NCBI GenBank assembly: GCA_016789005.1
Contig: JAEURA010000052.1
Coordinates: 1 to 35,708, forward strand
Length of the DNA: 35,708 nucleotides
Source: Anaerolineae bacterium
GTDB taxonomy: Bacteria > Chloroflexota > Anaerolineae > Aggregatilineales > Phototrophicaceae
Direction of reading: 5' to 3'
The notes below the pieces were generated by a model. It did no database searches, was not told where the DNA came from, and worked only from the letters and a program-made list of their open reading frames with translations. How positions within the stretch are numbered: position 1 is the stretch's first letter; each line of letters opens with the position of its first letter. Made by a program: the position numbers and the translations under genes. This document shows, one piece after another, positions 34,956 to 35,708 of this stretch.

Positions 34956-35282
34956 GTGAACGGCTCATCAGTTGCAGATGTGTTTGGTGCAAAAATCAGC
35001 GTGTCCGTCCCCGACCGGGGGCTGTATCTGGTCATCGGACGGACGGCGTCGCCTGCCGCGTTGGTTGCCTCTTTCAAGGGTCAGGTGGTCCTGCACATTC
35101 CCAGCCGCCCCGGACTCCTGGCGTTGATGTCCGTACCCGCCTTTTTCGCCCTGCGCAAGCATCCTGAAATCCTTCACGTGGGACCGATCAGCCTGCACAC
35201 GGAGCGCTTCAATCACTTCCTCGAACTCGTCGGGCTGAACAACCACTCCCAGGAAGAGGCGGAGGACGGACGCCCGTCCTGA
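34956..35282 (+). CDS. Unknown small protein, 108 aa
   Basis: No family is recognised. The sequence reads beta-alpha-beta-alpha-beta (GLYLVIGRTASPAALVASF, GQVVLHIPSRPGLLALM, PAFFALRKHPEILHVGPIS), a compact ferredoxin-like or propeptide-inhibitor-like pattern. A charged tail ends GLNNHSQEEAEDGRPS. The GTG at 34956 has no clear Shine-Dalgarno, so a downstream GTG (34980) is possible. No signal peptide or membrane segment. It is cotranscribed with the next unknown gene, from which it is separated by 54 nt. The frame contrasts with neighbours in having a good promoter and sensible composition, so I consider it real. Confidence 0.68.
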   Translation: MNGSSVADVFGAKISVSVPDRGLYLVIGRTASPAALVASFKGQVVLHIPSRPGLLALMSVPAFFALRKHPEILHVGPISLHTERFNHFLELVGLNNHSQEEAEDGRPS

Positions 35283-35336
35283 TCCCTGTTCCAGCCAGGT
35301 TCATAAGCTGGAATTCTTGTCTGAAAGGAGTCTATT

Positions 35337-35708
35337 GTGGCAAGCGTTGGACAGGAACTGCTGAACGTACCGCTTCCCGATATGGTGACGAAGCTGGCGC
35401 TCGGCATCGCCGAAGCGCAGCGCGCTTTGGACGAGAACTCTGTCGAGACCGCCAAGGCGCTCGCCGAAACCACCATTCCGCTGGTGCTGGCGGTGACGCA
35501 GACCATCGCTGCCGATGGATCGGTCACTTTCACCAGCGCGCCGCCGGTCGACGTATCGCTGCTGCAGATCGGTCTGCTGCCCACCTTCTATCAGTTCTCC
35601 GAGGCGACCATCGAAGTCTCGATGGACATCAAGACCACCACCTCGGTGGAGACGAACATCAAGGTCGGCGTGAAAGCCAAGGTCGGCTTCGCCTGCTGGA
35701 GCGCGTCG
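35337..35708 (+). CDS. Unknown protein, first 124 residues, runs off the window
   Basis: GTG 35337 has AAAGGAG 7 nt before it, the best ribosome site in this stretch, and the frame is open to the window end. The translation starts ASVGQELLNVPLPDMVTK, followed by an Ala/Glu-rich helix (LALGIAEAQRALDENSV), then a beta-rich part with LLQIGLLPTFYQFSEATIEV and KTTTSVETNIKVGVKAKVG. There is no signal peptide. I do not recognise a family with confidence; it recalls conserved bacterial proteins of unknown function that have this helix-then-beta order. The 108-aa gene precedes it in the same transcript. Confidence 0.7.
   Translation, partial: MASVGQELLNVPLPDMVTKLALGIAEAQRALDENSVETAKALAETTIPLVLAVTQTIAADGSVTFTSAPPVDVSLLQIGLLPTFYQFSEATIEVSMDIKTTTSVETNIKVGVKAKVGFACWSAS

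Overview
This is a GC-rich bacterial chromosome segment, densely coded, with short intergenic gaps and many translationally coupled genes. No rRNA, tRNA, CRISPR array, transposase or phage gene is visible. The gene content suggests a free-living filamentous Chloroflexota (Anaerolineae-like) heterotroph: a giant secreted dockerin protein, STAND-type regulators, a ScyD-like beta-propeller beside a c-type cytochrome, a Ser/Thr kinase-AAA-TPR protein, and dispersed palindromic repeats of the GTAGGGGCG and CCTCACCCC types. That placement is an inference; no marker gene is present.

Left part (1-16093). The window opens with the N-terminal 7TM half of a sensor, probably a histidine kinase, read leftward. 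Next comes a 2145-residue secreted protein made of 19 carboxypeptidase-regulatory-like repeats, one divergent domain and a C-terminal dockerin, ending in a clear intrinsic terminator. Upstream of it lies a leftward carbohydrate operon: solute-binding protein, two permeases, a probable alpha/alpha-toroid polysaccharide-active enzyme and a metallophosphoesterase. A divergent LacI-family repressor and a Gfo/Idh/MocA dehydrogenase face it. The 188-bp divergent region holds two back-to-back sigma70-like promoters and three copies of a TTTARCGTTAAC-like operator, so local repression is likely. No transporter ATPase is encoded here; a shared ATPase elsewhere would be needed.

Middle part (16116-24516). 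A leftward cluster with four-base or slightly longer overlaps encodes an ankyrin protein, an unknown Ala/Asp-rich protein, a PLD-family lipoprotein and a GNAT acetyltransferase. The PLD gene carries a palindromic repeat, expanded as 15-bp in-frame units, in its 5' coding region. An unknown 203-aa protein and a 916-aa SARP/AfsR-like regulator follow. The regulator is divergent from a ScyD/ScyE-like secreted beta-propeller gene, and the shared upstream region contains an 11-bp-period direct repeat of the spacing used by SARP regulators. A monohaem cytochrome c lipoprotein follows the propeller gene after a terminator-like hairpin.

Right part (24564-35708). An acyl-CoA dehydrogenase is followed by a 1094-aa Ser/Thr kinase-AAA-TPR protein. 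A metal-homeostasis group comes next: a Zn/Cd/Pb-type P1B ATPase, a GNAT protein, and a CDF transporter with an unusually long tail that looks like three tandem ZT-dimer domains. The window ends with a 108-aa unknown protein and the first 124 codons of an unrecognised cytosolic protein.

Calls rest on reading translations and motifs by eye. Promoters, operators and repeat families are pattern matches and have not been tested by alignment.
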